Numbered from the stretch's first letter, positions 26,502 to 35,534 are shown. The stretch: DNA of 64,000 nt from Tardiphaga sp. (GCA_030147505.1 JASBVG010000025.1:1-64000), one strand, 5' to 3'. Translations and numbers: made by a program. Notes: generated from the sequence alone by a model not told the origin.

Positions 26502-27653
26502 TCAGCAGCCACGCTGCCGTGCGGCAGCCGCAAAACAGGCATTGGCGAGATCGTTGGCTACCGCTTCATAGGTGAAGCGGTTCATGACATTTGCCAGCGC
26601 TGCCTGACTACGTTTTCGCATCTCCTCCGGATCAACCGCGATACGATCGATCAGGGCCGCCAGCGCGTCCGGATGGCTTTCCGGCACGATCCAGCCGCCA
26701 TCGCCTGTCACATCGGGAATCGCGCCGCCGGTCGATCCGATCACCGGCACGCCGCAAGCCTGTGCCTCGGTGATGACGCGCCCGAATTGTTCTTTCACGG
26801 CACTCGTCGTGCGCGTCAGCAGGATCAACGCATCGAGGCTGCGCAGGAAGCCTGCAACTTCCGCCGGCTTGCCCCAGCCGCGGAAGTTCACGCGATCGTT
26901 CAGCCCGAGTTCAGCCACGCGTTGCCGCAGTGCCCCTTCATGTGGCCCCTCACCCATCAGCGCCAGCGTAACCGGCGTCTTCGTCCGCACCATGGCGTCC
27001 AGCGCGTCGTCGAGGCCCTTCTCCACCACCAAACGGCCGACATACCCGATCCGGAATGCTGGTCGAACGACCGGCGACAACAATGGTTCGACATCAGAGC
27101 GGAAACTGGTGAGATCGACTCCGTAACCGATCGAGGATACCGGTCCGTCATACCCGCGCGCCCGCACCACCGCCGTAGCATCCTGGCTCCGCGACAGCAC
27201 GTGATCGGTGTTCACAAGCACCTGCTTGCGGATGAACTCGAACGGCGGCGGCAGGCGTTTCAGGATGTTCTGATCGACTTCCATCACCATGGCGGCGCGC
27301 CCCTTGAGCAAGCGCGCCTGCATGGCCACGACGCTCCACGGCTCTTCCCAAAGATGGATCACATCCGGATCGAGTTCACGGATGAGCTTTCGCAGGCCTG
27401 GATAGAAATGAAGATACCAGCTCATCGGCCCGGCTTTCGGCAACCGGATCGGCATGACATACACGGTAATGCCGGGATCAACCGAGGGATCTGCGACGAT
27501 AGTACGCCCGAATTGGTGCCACACGGCGGGAACAACGAGATGCACATCGACATCGTCGCGATGCCCGAGCGGATAGTAACGCAACCGCCCTGCATCCCGG
27601 CTCACCGCCGGATGCGCGATCGACAGGATTTTCAGGCGTGATGCGCTAGACAC
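26502..27653 (-). CDS. Glycosyltransferase family 4 protein
   Basis: 383-residue GT-B enzyme. The donor-site E-x7-E is in KEQFGRVITEAQACGVPVIG, and RIGYVGRLVVEKGLDDALDA marks the start of the C-terminal domain near residue 200. It is the last gene of the minus-strand polysaccharide operon and overlaps the deacetylase gene by 8 bp. Specificity unknown. Confidence 0.85.
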   Translation of the reverse strand: MSSASRLKILSIAHPAVSRDAGRLRYYPLGHRDDVDVHLVVPAVWHQFGRTIVADPSVDPGITVYVMPIRLPKAGPMSWYLHFYPGLRKLIRELDPDVIHLWEEPWSVVAMQARLLKGRAAMVMEVDQNILKRLPPPFEFIRKQVLVNTDHVLSRSQDATAVVRARGYDGPVSSIGYGVDLTSFRSDVEPLLSPVVRPAFRIGYVGRLVVEKGLDDALDAMVRTKTPVTLALMGEGPHEGALRQRVAELGLNDRVNFRGWGKPAEVAGFLRSLDALILLTRTTSAVKEQFGRVITEAQACGVPVIGSTGGAIPDVTGDGGWIVPESHPDALAALIDRIAVDPEEMRKRSQAALANVMNRFTYEAVANDLANACFAAAARQRGC

Positions 27654-28662
27654 GTCCCGCCATCCGCGCGGCCAGGCCGGTCATGCCGGAGAGGTGCAAT
27701 TCCATCGTGGCGACGCTGCGATCGGATCCGTTGATGGTGCAGCGGGGCAGCGAATATGGGTCCTGCCCCTCCAGCACGAGACCCTTGCGTGTCGTGGATG
27801 CGCTCGCATAGCCCGCATCGCGCGCGATAGCGAAGTCGCGCGTACCGCAGTCGCCGGAACGTCCATAAGGAAATGCGAAATGCCGCGCGGGAATGCCGAG
27901 GCGTTCGACCAACCGGTCGCGGCAGCCCTTCAATTCGAACATTGCACCTTCCGGCGACAGGAACGAGATGCGGGCATGCGTGACGGTGTGACCGCCAATC
28001 TCGACCAGCGGATCGTCGCGCAGCTCCTCGAGCATCTCCCAGGTGATTGCGTGCTTCCAATGCATCGCCTTCATGTCGATACTGTTGAGCTCACAGAACT
28101 TTTCGTAGCTTTTTGCTGCCTGCGAGCCGTCCCAGCTATCGGCAATCCGATAGAATGCCGCCTGCTTGGCAGCGAAATCCGGCACCTGAACGGCGCCATC
28201 TTCAAGCATGACGCTATCGTTGTTGAGCAGCGTGTCCTCGAGGCCTGCGGCCCATAGCGGCAGCGTGCCATCCGGAATGCCCGTGGTGACGAACAGCGTC
28301 ACAGGCACGTTGTGGCGCCGGAACAGTGGAACGACGTGCTCATATGTATCGCGATAACAGTCATCGACGGAGAAGTTCACGAACCGCCCTTTCCCATTCC
28401 TGGAACGGCGCATGGCTTCTTCGATTGTCACCACGTCCCAACCGCGTTTCTTCAGATAGCCGAGAAACTCATCAAGGAACGTCGTATCGAGGTAGAAATC
28501 GCGATTGGGGAGCTGCTTCCAGAGTTCGGCAGGCGCTCCACGATGGAAAGTCATGAGACAGCCGCGTCCACTCATGAACATGTCCGCAGCCGTACCGATC
28601 GGACGAACAAGCGTCTCGGACCGAGCCATCCGTCTGGCCACCCCAGACAACAATCGCTTCAT
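27646..28662 (-). CDS. Polysaccharide deacetylase family protein (NodB fold)
   Basis: 338-residue protein of carbohydrate esterase 4 type. The metal-binding Asp pair is in VNFSVDDCYRDTY, which differs from the common TFDDG by Cys after the Asp pair. The His pair is in IGGHTVTHARIS, and FAFPYGRSGDCG follows. It would remove N- or O-acyl groups from the growing or exported glycan. Start at 28662 has GAGGAA upstream. It has no obvious signal peptide, suggesting a cytoplasmic or membrane-associated role. Nothing indicates Nod factor synthesis. Confidence 0.82.
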   Translation of the reverse strand: MKRLLSGVARRMARSETLVRPIGTAADMFMSGRGCLMTFHRGAPAELWKQLPNRDFYLDTTFLDEFLGYLKKRGWDVVTIEEAMRRSRNGKGRFVNFSVDDCYRDTYEHVVPLFRRHNVPVTLFVTTGIPDGTLPLWAAGLEDTLLNNDSVMLEDGAVQVPDFAAKQAAFYRIADSWDGSQAAKSYEKFCELNSIDMKAMHWKHAITWEMLEELRDDPLVEIGGHTVTHARISFLSPEGAMFELKGCRDRLVERLGIPARHFAFPYGRSGDCGTRDFAIARDAGYASASTTRKGLVLEGQDPYSLPRCTINGSDRSVATMELHLSGMTGLAARMAGRV

Positions 28663-28709
28663 GGAAAAATTCCTCAGCCGCCCCGGCAATCCAAGGTGAT
28701 TTACTCAAA

Positions 28710-30209
28710 TCAGAATCGGCTCCGCAAGCGCGCGAATGCCGCAACATAAACGTTCGGCAGAAGCATCGCGGAAGCCAGCGCGATGCAGAGAAGACAGGCT
28801 ACGCTGCCCACGAACAGTCGCTGCCATGTCCCGGCGAACCATTCGTGAATTTGCCACCCCGACAAAATCATGAGGACTGCAGGAATGGACGCCAGAAACA
28901 GCCAGAAAAGAAGCTTCTTCCGCGACTTCAGAACCATCATGACGCCGGCGAGCAGAACCATACCACGGATGGCTTCGCCCAGTCCAAGCAGCAATGTACC
29001 GGACTCCGGAACGTGCGGCAGATAGGACGTGAGAAGGTTAATTCCAATGTTAACCAAATAGGCGATGACAATGATCAGCGCAGCGACGAAATTCCGTCCG
29101 GCCCCATTCAGGATGCGGATCAGAATCCAGCCGAGCGTTGCCGCCCACAAACCGCACGAAATGCCTTGCAGCGCCTGACTGGTCAGGATCACCGCTTGCT
29201 CATTGAACGCGCCGCGGAAGAAGACGAGCCGCACAATGTCCGGAGCGAAAATGAACAGGAAGGCCGATGCAGGAACGGCCAGCGCCAGAATCGGTCGCGC
29301 GATACTCTCGATCTGGGCGCCAAGTTCCTTCGGCTTCTCATTGGACAGCACCGCGAGACCCACGGGCTGACTGATCAGCAGTAGCGCACTCTCTGTCAGC
29401 GTACGCGCATAATCGAGCGACGCCACAGCCCCGGTGCCGACACGCGAGGCCAGCAGGCGTTCGACCCAAATATTTGCTTGTTCCGCGATCGGCAACGCCA
29501 GAAGCGGACGCAGACGGCCAAAAAACTCGTGCGCCGATGCCAGCACCGCGACGAGAGACAGGCCGCGAAAACTGATCGCACCGTCGCGTCCCAAAGTGAC
29601 AAGCCCCCAGACGGCGAGAGCATTCAACGCGGCCGTGAAAGACCACGCCAATGCATGAAAGCTACTCGTCAGAACGATCAGAACGACACCGATCAGCACC
29701 GAGACATTGAGGATGCTCGCCCGGATGTTGGTCAGTCGCGTTCGCCCCAAGGCGATCTCGCCGGATGCGAGCACATTCACCAACACCGAGGCCGGCATGC
29801 CGAGTGCCATGATTCGAATGAAATCGAGTGTCAGGCTGCGACCCTCCGCCGAGAAGCCGCCGACCAGGGCCTGAACCGCCAGTTCGCCAAGTGCCTGCAG
29901 CACCACCATCAGGATCAGCGCAATCCCCGTGGTCGCGACAGCCAGCGCGCCGAGCTTCCGCGGCGCGTCCTCTCCCTTCAACGCATCGCGGTGCATCGGA
30001 ATCATCACCGCCGGCACAGTCTCGTTCTGCAGGAATGCGATCGGCAGGAAGACGGCCGTAATGGCGCCGCGGAAGCCGTCGGCGACAAGAGTGGCGCCGA
30101 GCACATGCGCCATCAATATCTCGCGACCGAAACCAAGCAGCTTGCTCGCGAGCGCACCGCTGATCAGCTTGGCAACGAACCGCCCCATTGATTGCCGAGA
30201 GGGCGTCAT
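28710..30209 (-). CDS. MVIN/MurJ-like polysaccharide or lipid-linked oligosaccharide flippase
   Basis: 499-residue integral membrane protein with about 14 hydrophobic segments. The N-terminal SKLLGFGREILMAHVLGAT is characteristic of the MVIN branch of the MOP exporter superfamily. Within an exopolysaccharide cluster it probably moves a lipid-linked repeat unit across the inner membrane, the job usually done by Wzx. The housekeeping MurJ role cannot be excluded from sequence alone, but the context argues against it. ATG 30209 is used here; an in-frame GTG at 30218 is equally possible. Confidence 0.78.
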   Translation of the reverse strand: MTPSRQSMGRFVAKLISGALASKLLGFGREILMAHVLGATLVADGFRGAITAVFLPIAFLQNETVPAVMIPMHRDALKGEDAPRKLGALAVATTGIALILMVVLQALGELAVQALVGGFSAEGRSLTLDFIRIMALGMPASVLVNVLASGEIALGRTRLTNIRASILNVSVLIGVVLIVLTSSFHALAWSFTAALNALAVWGLVTLGRDGAISFRGLSLVAVLASAHEFFGRLRPLLALPIAEQANIWVERLLASRVGTGAVASLDYARTLTESALLLISQPVGLAVLSNEKPKELGAQIESIARPILALAVPASAFLFIFAPDIVRLVFFRGAFNEQAVILTSQALQGISCGLWAATLGWILIRILNGAGRNFVAALIIVIAYLVNIGINLLTSYLPHVPESGTLLLGLGEAIRGMVLLAGVMMVLKSRKKLLFWLFLASIPAVLMILSGWQIHEWFAGTWQRLFVGSVACLLCIALASAMLLPNVYVAAFARLRSRF

Positions 30210-30240
30210 GACGCGCACGCCATGCTGATACGGCAGCCCG

Positions 30241-31392
30241 TCACGCCGGATCTCCGGCGGCCTGACGGATCAGACGCGATGTCAGATCGAGCATCTGGGC
30301 GACACCGTAATGCGAGCGCGCTCGTCTGGCCGCATGGTTGATCTGCTCGGCGAGCTCGGGCGATCGTGAGATAGCTTTGCCGATTGCCTGTGCTAGCGCG
30401 TCGGAATCACCCGGCGGCACCAGCGTGCCGGCCATACCGCCTTCGAGAATATCCGATGCCGCGCCTGCATCGGTGGCGATCACAGGCACCTCGGCCAACA
30501 TCGCTTCCACCAGCGTCCGGCCGAACGGTTCGGGATCGATCGACGGATGAATGATTGCATCGACGGCGCGCATCAATCGTGGCACGTCGTTGCGCTGGCC
30601 GAGAAAATACACGCGATCCGCGATGCCGAGATCGCCTACCATCTGCCGCAGCCGCCGCTCATAGGCCTCCTCACCAAACAGGGCTGATCCCGCAATGATA
30701 CAGCTCACAGCGGGCGTCTTTGCCAGGGCCTGCAGCACGATATGTTGTCCCTTCCACTCGGCGAGACGACTGAACACGCCGATCAATGGTCCCTGCGGCA
30801 GCTTCAATTCACGGCGAAGCTCTGCGGACGTTTGCGTCTCGGGCGAGATATCTAGGCCATTGGGGACGATGGCTACGAGCTCCTTGCGGCCACCTTCAGC
30901 AATAAACGCATCCGACGCCGCCTTCGATGGGACGACCACGTTGACAGTGCAATGATTTGCCAGCAGCACCTGCACGCGGCGCTGCATCTTGCCGAAATGG
31001 GCGGGTGAGATGATGTCGTGCAGATGCCAGATCAGCGGACGGCGCATCAGCTTTGCAGCAATCGCCGAAAGCACGAACGCTTTTTGCGAATTCGCATAGA
31101 CCACGTCATGCTTTCGCGCGAACCGCGCAACTTCGGCGATGAGGCCGCACATCGCGCCGATGACAGGAACGACCTTGGTGAATGAGCTGTCGCGCCTGAC
31201 ATTATTAAGCCCATCGCCCCAGCGCGAAATCTCGACATTTAGACCGCACGCGGCGAGCGATTGATGCAGCGGGCCGTCTTCGAACAGAAAGGCGGATTGC
31301 CCTGCCCACGGCCGCACCAGGTCGATGAGAACGAGTTCAGCGCCGGAGACCGAGCCCGTATGGCACACGAACAGAACGCGCGGTGACGACAT
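30241..31392 (-). CDS. Glycosyltransferase family 4 protein
   Basis: 383-residue GT-B enzyme. N-terminal VLFVCHTGSVSGAELVLIDL is a typical acceptor-domain opening; LVAIVPNGLDISPE and PLIGVFSRLAEWKGQHIVLQ begin the donor domain; the E-x7-E motif is in DPEPFGRTLVEAMLAEVPVI. It starts on the stop codon of the chain-length protein gene (TAATG, one-base overlap), so the two are coupled. Confidence 0.86.
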   Translation of the reverse strand: MSSPRVLFVCHTGSVSGAELVLIDLVRPWAGQSAFLFEDGPLHQSLAACGLNVEISRWGDGLNNVRRDSSFTKVVPVIGAMCGLIAEVARFARKHDVVYANSQKAFVLSAIAAKLMRRPLIWHLHDIISPAHFGKMQRRVQVLLANHCTVNVVVPSKAASDAFIAEGGRKELVAIVPNGLDISPETQTSAELRRELKLPQGPLIGVFSRLAEWKGQHIVLQALAKTPAVSCIIAGSALFGEEAYERRLRQMVGDLGIADRVYFLGQRNDVPRLMRAVDAIIHPSIDPEPFGRTLVEAMLAEVPVIATDAGAASDILEGGMAGTLVPPGDSDALAQAIGKAISRSPELAEQINHAARRARSHYGVAQMLDLTSRLIRQAAGDPA

Positions 31393-33722
31393 TATGTCGC
31401 TCCGGCATAAGCATCACTCGTAGCGGACGCAGTGCGCGTTGCACCAGCATCCGGGACCATGGTGATGGCAATGCCGATCAGCTCGCCACCGGCGACACGA
31501 ATGGCGCTGGAAGTCGCAACTGCCTGCCCGATCGACGAGCGACCGGTACGCATGCACAGCAGCACGCCATCGACATATCTGGCCAGCGCACCGATGTCGG
31601 TCTGGATGCCGGGTGACGGCGCATCGATAAGGACGACGTCATAGATCTGAGCCCATTGCAGCACATCGGCGAGTGGTTTTTGCATGAGGAGTTCGGCCGA
31701 TGCCGGGACGGGACCGGCCGGAATGGCATCGAGATTTGGCACACCGGTGCTGACGACGCTTTCGCGCGGCGTGATCTCGCTACGCAGGATGCCCTGCAGA
31801 CCGAGGCTGCTGCGCAGACCAAGCGCAGCTTCGAATTTCGGCGCGCCGAGATCGCATTCGATCACCAGCACGCTGCGGCCTGCGGCGGCCAGGTGCTGGG
31901 CCAGCGACAGGGTCAGGAAGGTCTTGCCTTCGGCCGTCGAAGGTGAAGCGACGAGGATTCGCTTGCGCACCTTGTCGGCGCTCGGCGCGAGAAGATTGGT
32001 CGCGAGATCGCGCAACGCATCCTGATAATGACGATCCTCTCGTGCCTGCGGCAGGCTGCGTGCCAGCGCGGAACCCGACTGCGCCGAGAGGATCGCTCCG
32101 ATCGCCGACTCCGCCCCTTCGCGCCGGATCGCCGGCACATGCGCAAGGATCGGCGCGCCGGTGACGACGGAGAGTTCTGACGACGACCCGGCAAGGAAAG
32201 GTCCGGAACGAGGTGGCCCCGGCGGCGCGGCGACCGCGGCAGGCGGCACAACACGTGAAGCAACCGGCGCAGGCGTCGCGGCAACGACCGGCGCCACCGC
32301 GGGGGCGACAATCGGTGCAGCAACCACGGATTCGGACAGCGGCTCGCTGCGCAGCGACCGACTCATACGCGAGAGGCCGTCGAGTCGCAGGCTGTCGCCG
32401 AAGAATGCAGCGAAGCTCGCCAGCAGCAGACCGAGAGTCGCCCCTGCAGCGATGAACGGGATCTTCTTCGGGAAGAACGGCTTCATCGGCAATTCGGCAA
32501 GGCTGACGAGACGCGTGCTACCGATCAGCACGCGGCGTTCGGTCTCGAGCTCGCTCGCGCGGCGATAGAGATCGGCATATTGCGTACGCTTGATCTCGGT
32601 ATTGCGCGCCAGACTTTCGATGCTGGCTTCGTCCGAGTTCGCAGAGCCGACTTCGGACTTGGCAGCCTCCATCTGCTTGGTCAGGGACTTCACCAGCGCA
32701 TCGCTGGAATCATAGGTCTTCTGCGCACTTGCGACGATGCTGGCGACTTCCGAATTGATGCGGTCGCGGATCGCCGCCTGCTCCTGTTCGAGCGCGCGGA
32801 TCGACGGATGACGCGGCCCCAGAGAGTTTGACTGATTGGCGAGCTGGGCCGTGACCACGGTAAGCTGCTGCTTGAGATCGGAGATCGAGCGATTCGCCTG
32901 CGCGGCCGGTGAGTCGATGGCACGCGACTGATTGCTCTTGATCTCCTGCAAGCGCACCGCAGCTTCGGCACGCGCATTCTCGGCACTCGCCAGTTGCTGA
33001 CTGGTGCTGGTGAGGCGCTCCGACCCGATCGGCGCCTGCTGGCCGCGGGCGAGACCTTTGCTGCGGCGGAAGGCCTGGATCTTGGCATCGGCATCACGCA
33101 ACTCGGCATCGAGCTGCTTGGCCTCCTTCCAGAGATAGGAGGCCGCAAGCTCCTTGCTGTTCGAACCGGTAACGCGCTGATCGTCGAGAAACGCATTGGT
33201 CAGCGCATTGGCCATCTTCTGCGCGACCTCGGCGATCGGCGAAGTGTACGAGATATTGATGACACGCGAGCGGCCGGCGCCGCCGATGGAATAGTTGCCG
33301 GCGATATAGTCGACCAGCGCGCCGGTGTCCTCCTTCGCCTTCTCGCATGCCGAGCCGGTCGTGCTGCGTGCGAAACAATCCTGGAGCGCCGCCTCGCGGA
33401 CACCGGGTCCATCGAGTGCCAACCGCATGACGCGGGGCGACTTGACGATCAGCAGCTGGCTTTCCACGTCGGCAGGATCGCCGATCTTGGCAGCCCAAAC
33501 CGCCGAGGGGTTGTTGTTGCTCGGTTCCTGTTCGGCGACGATGACGGAGCCGGTCGCAAAATAACGCACAGGCACGACGAGCAACGCGATGACGGTGACG
33601 ATCATGACGCCGCAGAAGACCGCCGCGAAGATCTGGCGATGACGCCACACCTTCAGCAACGGATTCTCGATCGTCGCCTCTTCAGCAACAGACGAGGAGT
33701 TTGCGGGTCGTCGGATGAACAT
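31392..33722 (-). CDS. Wzc/ExoP-type chain-length regulator with C-terminal kinase-like ATPase
   Basis: 776-residue polysaccharide co-polymerase. A Wzz domain lies between two membrane segments (about 31-52 and 430-452), with a long coiled-coil-rich periplasmic stretch (about 190-400). Cytoplasmic side: an Ala/Pro/Val-rich linker of about 50 residues, then a BY-kinase-like domain with Walker A (SPSTAEGKTFLTLSLAQHLA), Walker A' (VLVIECDLGAPKF) and Walker B (VVLIDAPSPG). The usual C-terminal tyrosine cluster is missing: only one Tyr lies in the last 40 or so residues. It sets glycan length and drives export. First gene of the polysaccharide operon, with 353 bp of noncoding DNA upstream. Confidence 0.88.
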   Translation of the reverse strand: MFIRRPANSSSVAEEATIENPLLKVWRHRQIFAAVFCGVMIVTVIALLVVPVRYFATGSVIVAEQEPSNNNPSAVWAAKIGDPADVESQLLIVKSPRVMRLALDGPGVREAALQDCFARSTTGSACEKAKEDTGALVDYIAGNYSIGGAGRSRVINISYTSPIAEVAQKMANALTNAFLDDQRVTGSNSKELAASYLWKEAKQLDAELRDADAKIQAFRRSKGLARGQQAPIGSERLTSTSQQLASAENARAEAAVRLQEIKSNQSRAIDSPAAQANRSISDLKQQLTVVTAQLANQSNSLGPRHPSIRALEQEQAAIRDRINSEVASIVASAQKTYDSSDALVKSLTKQMEAAKSEVGSANSDEASIESLARNTEIKRTQYADLYRRASELETERRVLIGSTRLVSLAELPMKPFFPKKIPFIAAGATLGLLLASFAAFFGDSLRLDGLSRMSRSLRSEPLSESVVAAPIVAPAVAPVVAATPAPVASRVVPPAAVAAPPGPPRSGPFLAGSSSELSVVTGAPILAHVPAIRREGAESAIGAILSAQSGSALARSLPQAREDRHYQDALRDLATNLLAPSADKVRKRILVASPSTAEGKTFLTLSLAQHLAAAGRSVLVIECDLGAPKFEAALGLRSSLGLQGILRSEITPRESVVSTGVPNLDAIPAGPVPASAELLMQKPLADVLQWAQIYDVVLIDAPSPGIQTDIGALARYVDGVLLCMRTGRSSIGQAVATSSAIRVAGGELIGIAITMVPDAGATRTASATSDAYAGAT

Positions 33723-34075
33723 GGCGTGTCACACGGTGTCGCTCGGGGTCGATACTGCAAGCAGCAGTGTCGCGGTGCCCACTCTAAGGGTCCAGTACTG
33801 AACGACCACCATACGCATACAACACCTGATGTGGCGCCCCGCATGCAGAAACGACTGCAGCGGCCACTCACTCTTCATTAGGGATGTCTTGGTTAAAGCC
33901 CCGTTTAAAATGCAACCTTTCCGCGCCGATGGTTCAAATTGGTACACTTCTACGCGAGCACCGAGCATTTTTTGCACGTTACCGTCATCAATCGCTCTGC
34001 CTCTCCCGAATAGCTCGCAGGGAACCAACCGCCGGAGACTGACGTTCCCGATTTGAATTCAATCGGAGCAATACC
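33723..34075. other. Divergent intergenic region, polysaccharide operon / DUF1328
   Basis: 353 bp without a gene between the minus-strand polysaccharide operon and the plus-strand DUF1328 gene. The right end holds an EcfG-type promoter (34021-34046). The middle (about 33860-34000) is AT-richer than its surroundings (TTAAAGCCCCGTTTAAAATG) and probably carries the promoter of the polysaccharide operon, but I see no sharp sigma-70 match or operator there. Confidence 0.5.
34021..34046 (+). promoter_or_regulatory. EcfG-type general stress response promoter
   Basis: GGAAC (34021-34025), a 17-bp spacer and CGTT (34043-34046), 29 bp before the DUF1328 start codon. This matches the alphaproteobacterial EcfG sigma factor consensus GGAAC-N16/17-CGTT. 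It predicts induction of the DUF1328 gene by the PhyR-NepR-EcfG stress response. Confidence 0.75.
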
Positions 34076-34249
34076 ATGAGCCTGCTGAAATGGGCGCTGA
34101 TCTTCTTTCTCGTCTCAATCGTTGCCGGCGTGTTCGGGTTCACCGGCATCTCCGCCGCAACGGCCGATGTCGCCAGGATCCTGTTCTACATATTCCTGGC
34201 GATCTGCATCGTCCTGCTGTTGCTGGGCATCACGATCTTCCGGGCGTAA
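34076..34249 (+). CDS. DUF1328 small membrane protein (YtjA family)
   Basis: 57-residue protein with two hydrophobic helices: [20 protein letters not shown] and [20 protein letters not shown]. This is the length and layout of DUF1328/YtjA proteins, whose function is unknown and which are often stress-associated. CGGAG lies eight bases upstream of the ATG. The EcfG-type promoter directly upstream supports stress induction. Confidence 0.88.
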   Translation: MSLLKWALIFFLVSIVAGVFGFTGISAATADVARILFYIFLAICIVLLLLGITIFRA

Positions 34250-34274
34250 GGCAGCCTTCACCCCGAAACGCAAT

Positions 34275-34306
34275 CGGCGCGGCATCGCCTGAGCAACGCC
34301 GCGCCG
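34275..34306. terminator. Hairpin between convergent DUF1328 and HU genes
   Basis: CGGCGCGGC / GCCGCGCCG, 9-bp perfect arms with a 14-nt loop, in the 101-bp gap between the two convergent genes. It may serve both strands; neither side has a strong T-run. Confidence 0.5.
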
Positions 34307-34350
34307 AACGCAACAACGAGCGGAACGACCGTGCGGCCGCCCCAAATTTC

Positions 34351-34650
34351 TTAGACCGCGTCCTTCGCAGCCTTGACCGGGCGGGCACGCACGATCTTGC
34401 GGGCCGGCTTGGCCTTGAAGGTCATCGGTTCGCCGGTGAAGGGGTTGGTGCCCTTGCGTGCCTTGGTCGCCGGCTTCTTGATGACGACGAACTTGGCGAA
34501 GCCCGGAACCAGGAACACGCCGTTCTTCTTCAGCTCTTTGTAGCCGAGGGTGGCGAGGTTCTCGAGAACGCCCTTGACGTCCTTCTTGGTAAGTTCGGTG
34601 GTTTCAGCGATCTTCTCGATGAGCTGCGACTTCGTCAGTTGGTCTGCCAT
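34351..34650 (-). CDS. HU family DNA-binding protein
   Basis: 99-residue nucleoid protein of the HU/IHF fold. N-terminal helical dimer part LTKSQLIEKIAETTELTKKD, then the beta-arm region with GFAKFVVIKKPATKARKGTN and NPFTGEPMTFKAKPARKIVR. The usual GFGxF appears as PGFAKF. The C-terminus is Lys/Ala-rich (RPVKAAKDAV), extending past the core HU length of about 90. AAAGG precedes the ATG. It binds DNA non-specifically and bends it. Confidence 0.9.
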   Translation of the reverse strand: MADQLTKSQLIEKIAETTELTKKDVKGVLENLATLGYKELKKNGVFLVPGFAKFVVIKKPATKARKGTNPFTGEPMTFKAKPARKIVRARPVKAAKDAV

Positions 34651-34738
34651 GTTGCACCTTTGCGTTAGCAGGAGTGATTCGGTGAAACTGACACTAGCGG
34701 AATCGTCGAAAAAAACAGGCCTTCAATAGGCTCGGATG

Positions 34739-34770
34739 CCGTTTTTCCCGTAAAAAACGGTGTTTTTTGG
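34739..34770 (+). terminator. Orphan plus-strand terminator-like hairpin
   Basis: CCGTTTTT / AAAAACGG with a 6-nt loop (34739-34760), followed on the plus strand by TGTTTTTTGG. It looks like an intrinsic terminator for rightward transcription, yet both flanking genes (HU, PPOX protein) are leftward. It could end antisense transcription or an unannotated small RNA, or be a regulatory structure upstream of HU. Confidence 0.4.
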
Positions 34771-34778
34771 CGCACAAA

Positions 34779-34811
34779 GCCCGATTCGCCTTGAGCGGCA
34801 GGGATTCGGGC
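34779..34811 (-). terminator. Possible terminator of the phn-PPOX transcript
   Basis: GCCCGA / TCGGGC arms with a 21-nt interior, about 80 bp beyond the stop of the PPOX gene; on the minus strand it is followed by TTTGTG. The stem is short and the loop long, so support is modest. Confidence 0.3.
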
Positions 34812-34892
34812 ACCGCGCAAGCCTATTTCCTATAAATAAAGGGGCTGAGGGATTCGCCTTGCCCGGCCACGACGAATACCTCCATCGGCCCA

Positions 34893-35513
34893 TCACCACA
34901 TGGTCTGCCGCGCCCGCTCTGGCCAGGCTCGATCGTATTCGATACCGCCGACCCGCTGCTCGCTCATCTCGGCCAGGATCTCGCCGGGGGTCGGCAGGGT
35001 CTTTGGATCGATGTGCTTGCCCGGATTCCAGAGGTCGGAGCGGACGATGGCGCGGGCGCACTGGAAATAGATTTCTCCGACCTCCATCACGATCACGGTC
35101 CGCGGCGCCTTCTCGGTAACAGCAAAGGACGCCAGCAAGTCGGGATCGTCGGACAGATGCGCCTTGCCGTTGATACGCAAGGTCGTGCCCGAGCCCGGGA
35201 TCAGAAACAGTAAGCCGACACGAGGGTCCCGGACGATGTTACGGAGGCTGTCGATGCGATTGTTGCCGCGACGGTCAGGCATCATCAGGGTCTTTTCGTC
35301 ATGAATGCGAACGAAGCCCGGCAAGTCGCCGCGGGGCGAGCAATCGAGGCCTTCGGGGCCGGACGTTGCAAGGGCCACAAAGGGGGAGACCTCGATCAGG
35401 CGACGATACTGGGCCGTGACGCGGTCGGCGACCTTGGCCGTGGAGGCCTCGGCGATGTCTTCGAAACGGCCATAGATGGTTTCCAGTTGTTCGACGCTCT
35501 CGATCACTGCCAT
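34893..35513 (-). CDS. Pyridoxamine 5'-phosphate oxidase family FMN-binding protein
   Basis: 206-residue split-barrel flavoprotein of the type often called MSMEG_1061 family. Visible blocks are SPFVALATSGPEGLDCSPRG, MMPDRRGNNRIDSLRNI, VGLLFLIPGSGTTLRINGKA and the C-terminal GEIYFQCARAIVRSDLWNP. The second in-frame ATG (35513) is used because GGGAG lies seven bases before it and directly against the first. It follows phnN by about 20 bp, so it may be cotranscribed with the phosphonate operon, although a role there is not known. Confidence 0.82.
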   Translation of the reverse strand: MAVIESVEQLETIYGRFEDIAEASTAKVADRVTAQYRRLIEVSPFVALATSGPEGLDCSPRGDLPGFVRIHDEKTLMMPDRRGNNRIDSLRNIVRDPRVGLLFLIPGSGTTLRINGKAHLSDDPDLLASFAVTEKAPRTVIVMEVGEIYFQCARAIVRSDLWNPGKHIDPKTLPTPGEILAEMSEQRVGGIEYDRAWPERARQTMW

Positions 35514-35534
35514 GGCCATGCTCCCATTTGTGTT

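Noticed and set aside
27646..28662. Nodulation gene nodB
   Set aside because: The protein has the general CE4 fold but no nodA, nodC or nod box is near, and it lies in a polysaccharide operon.
30583..30597. Sigma-54 promoter TGGCACG...TTGC
   Set aside because: It lies inside a glycosyltransferase gene and the spacing is one base short.
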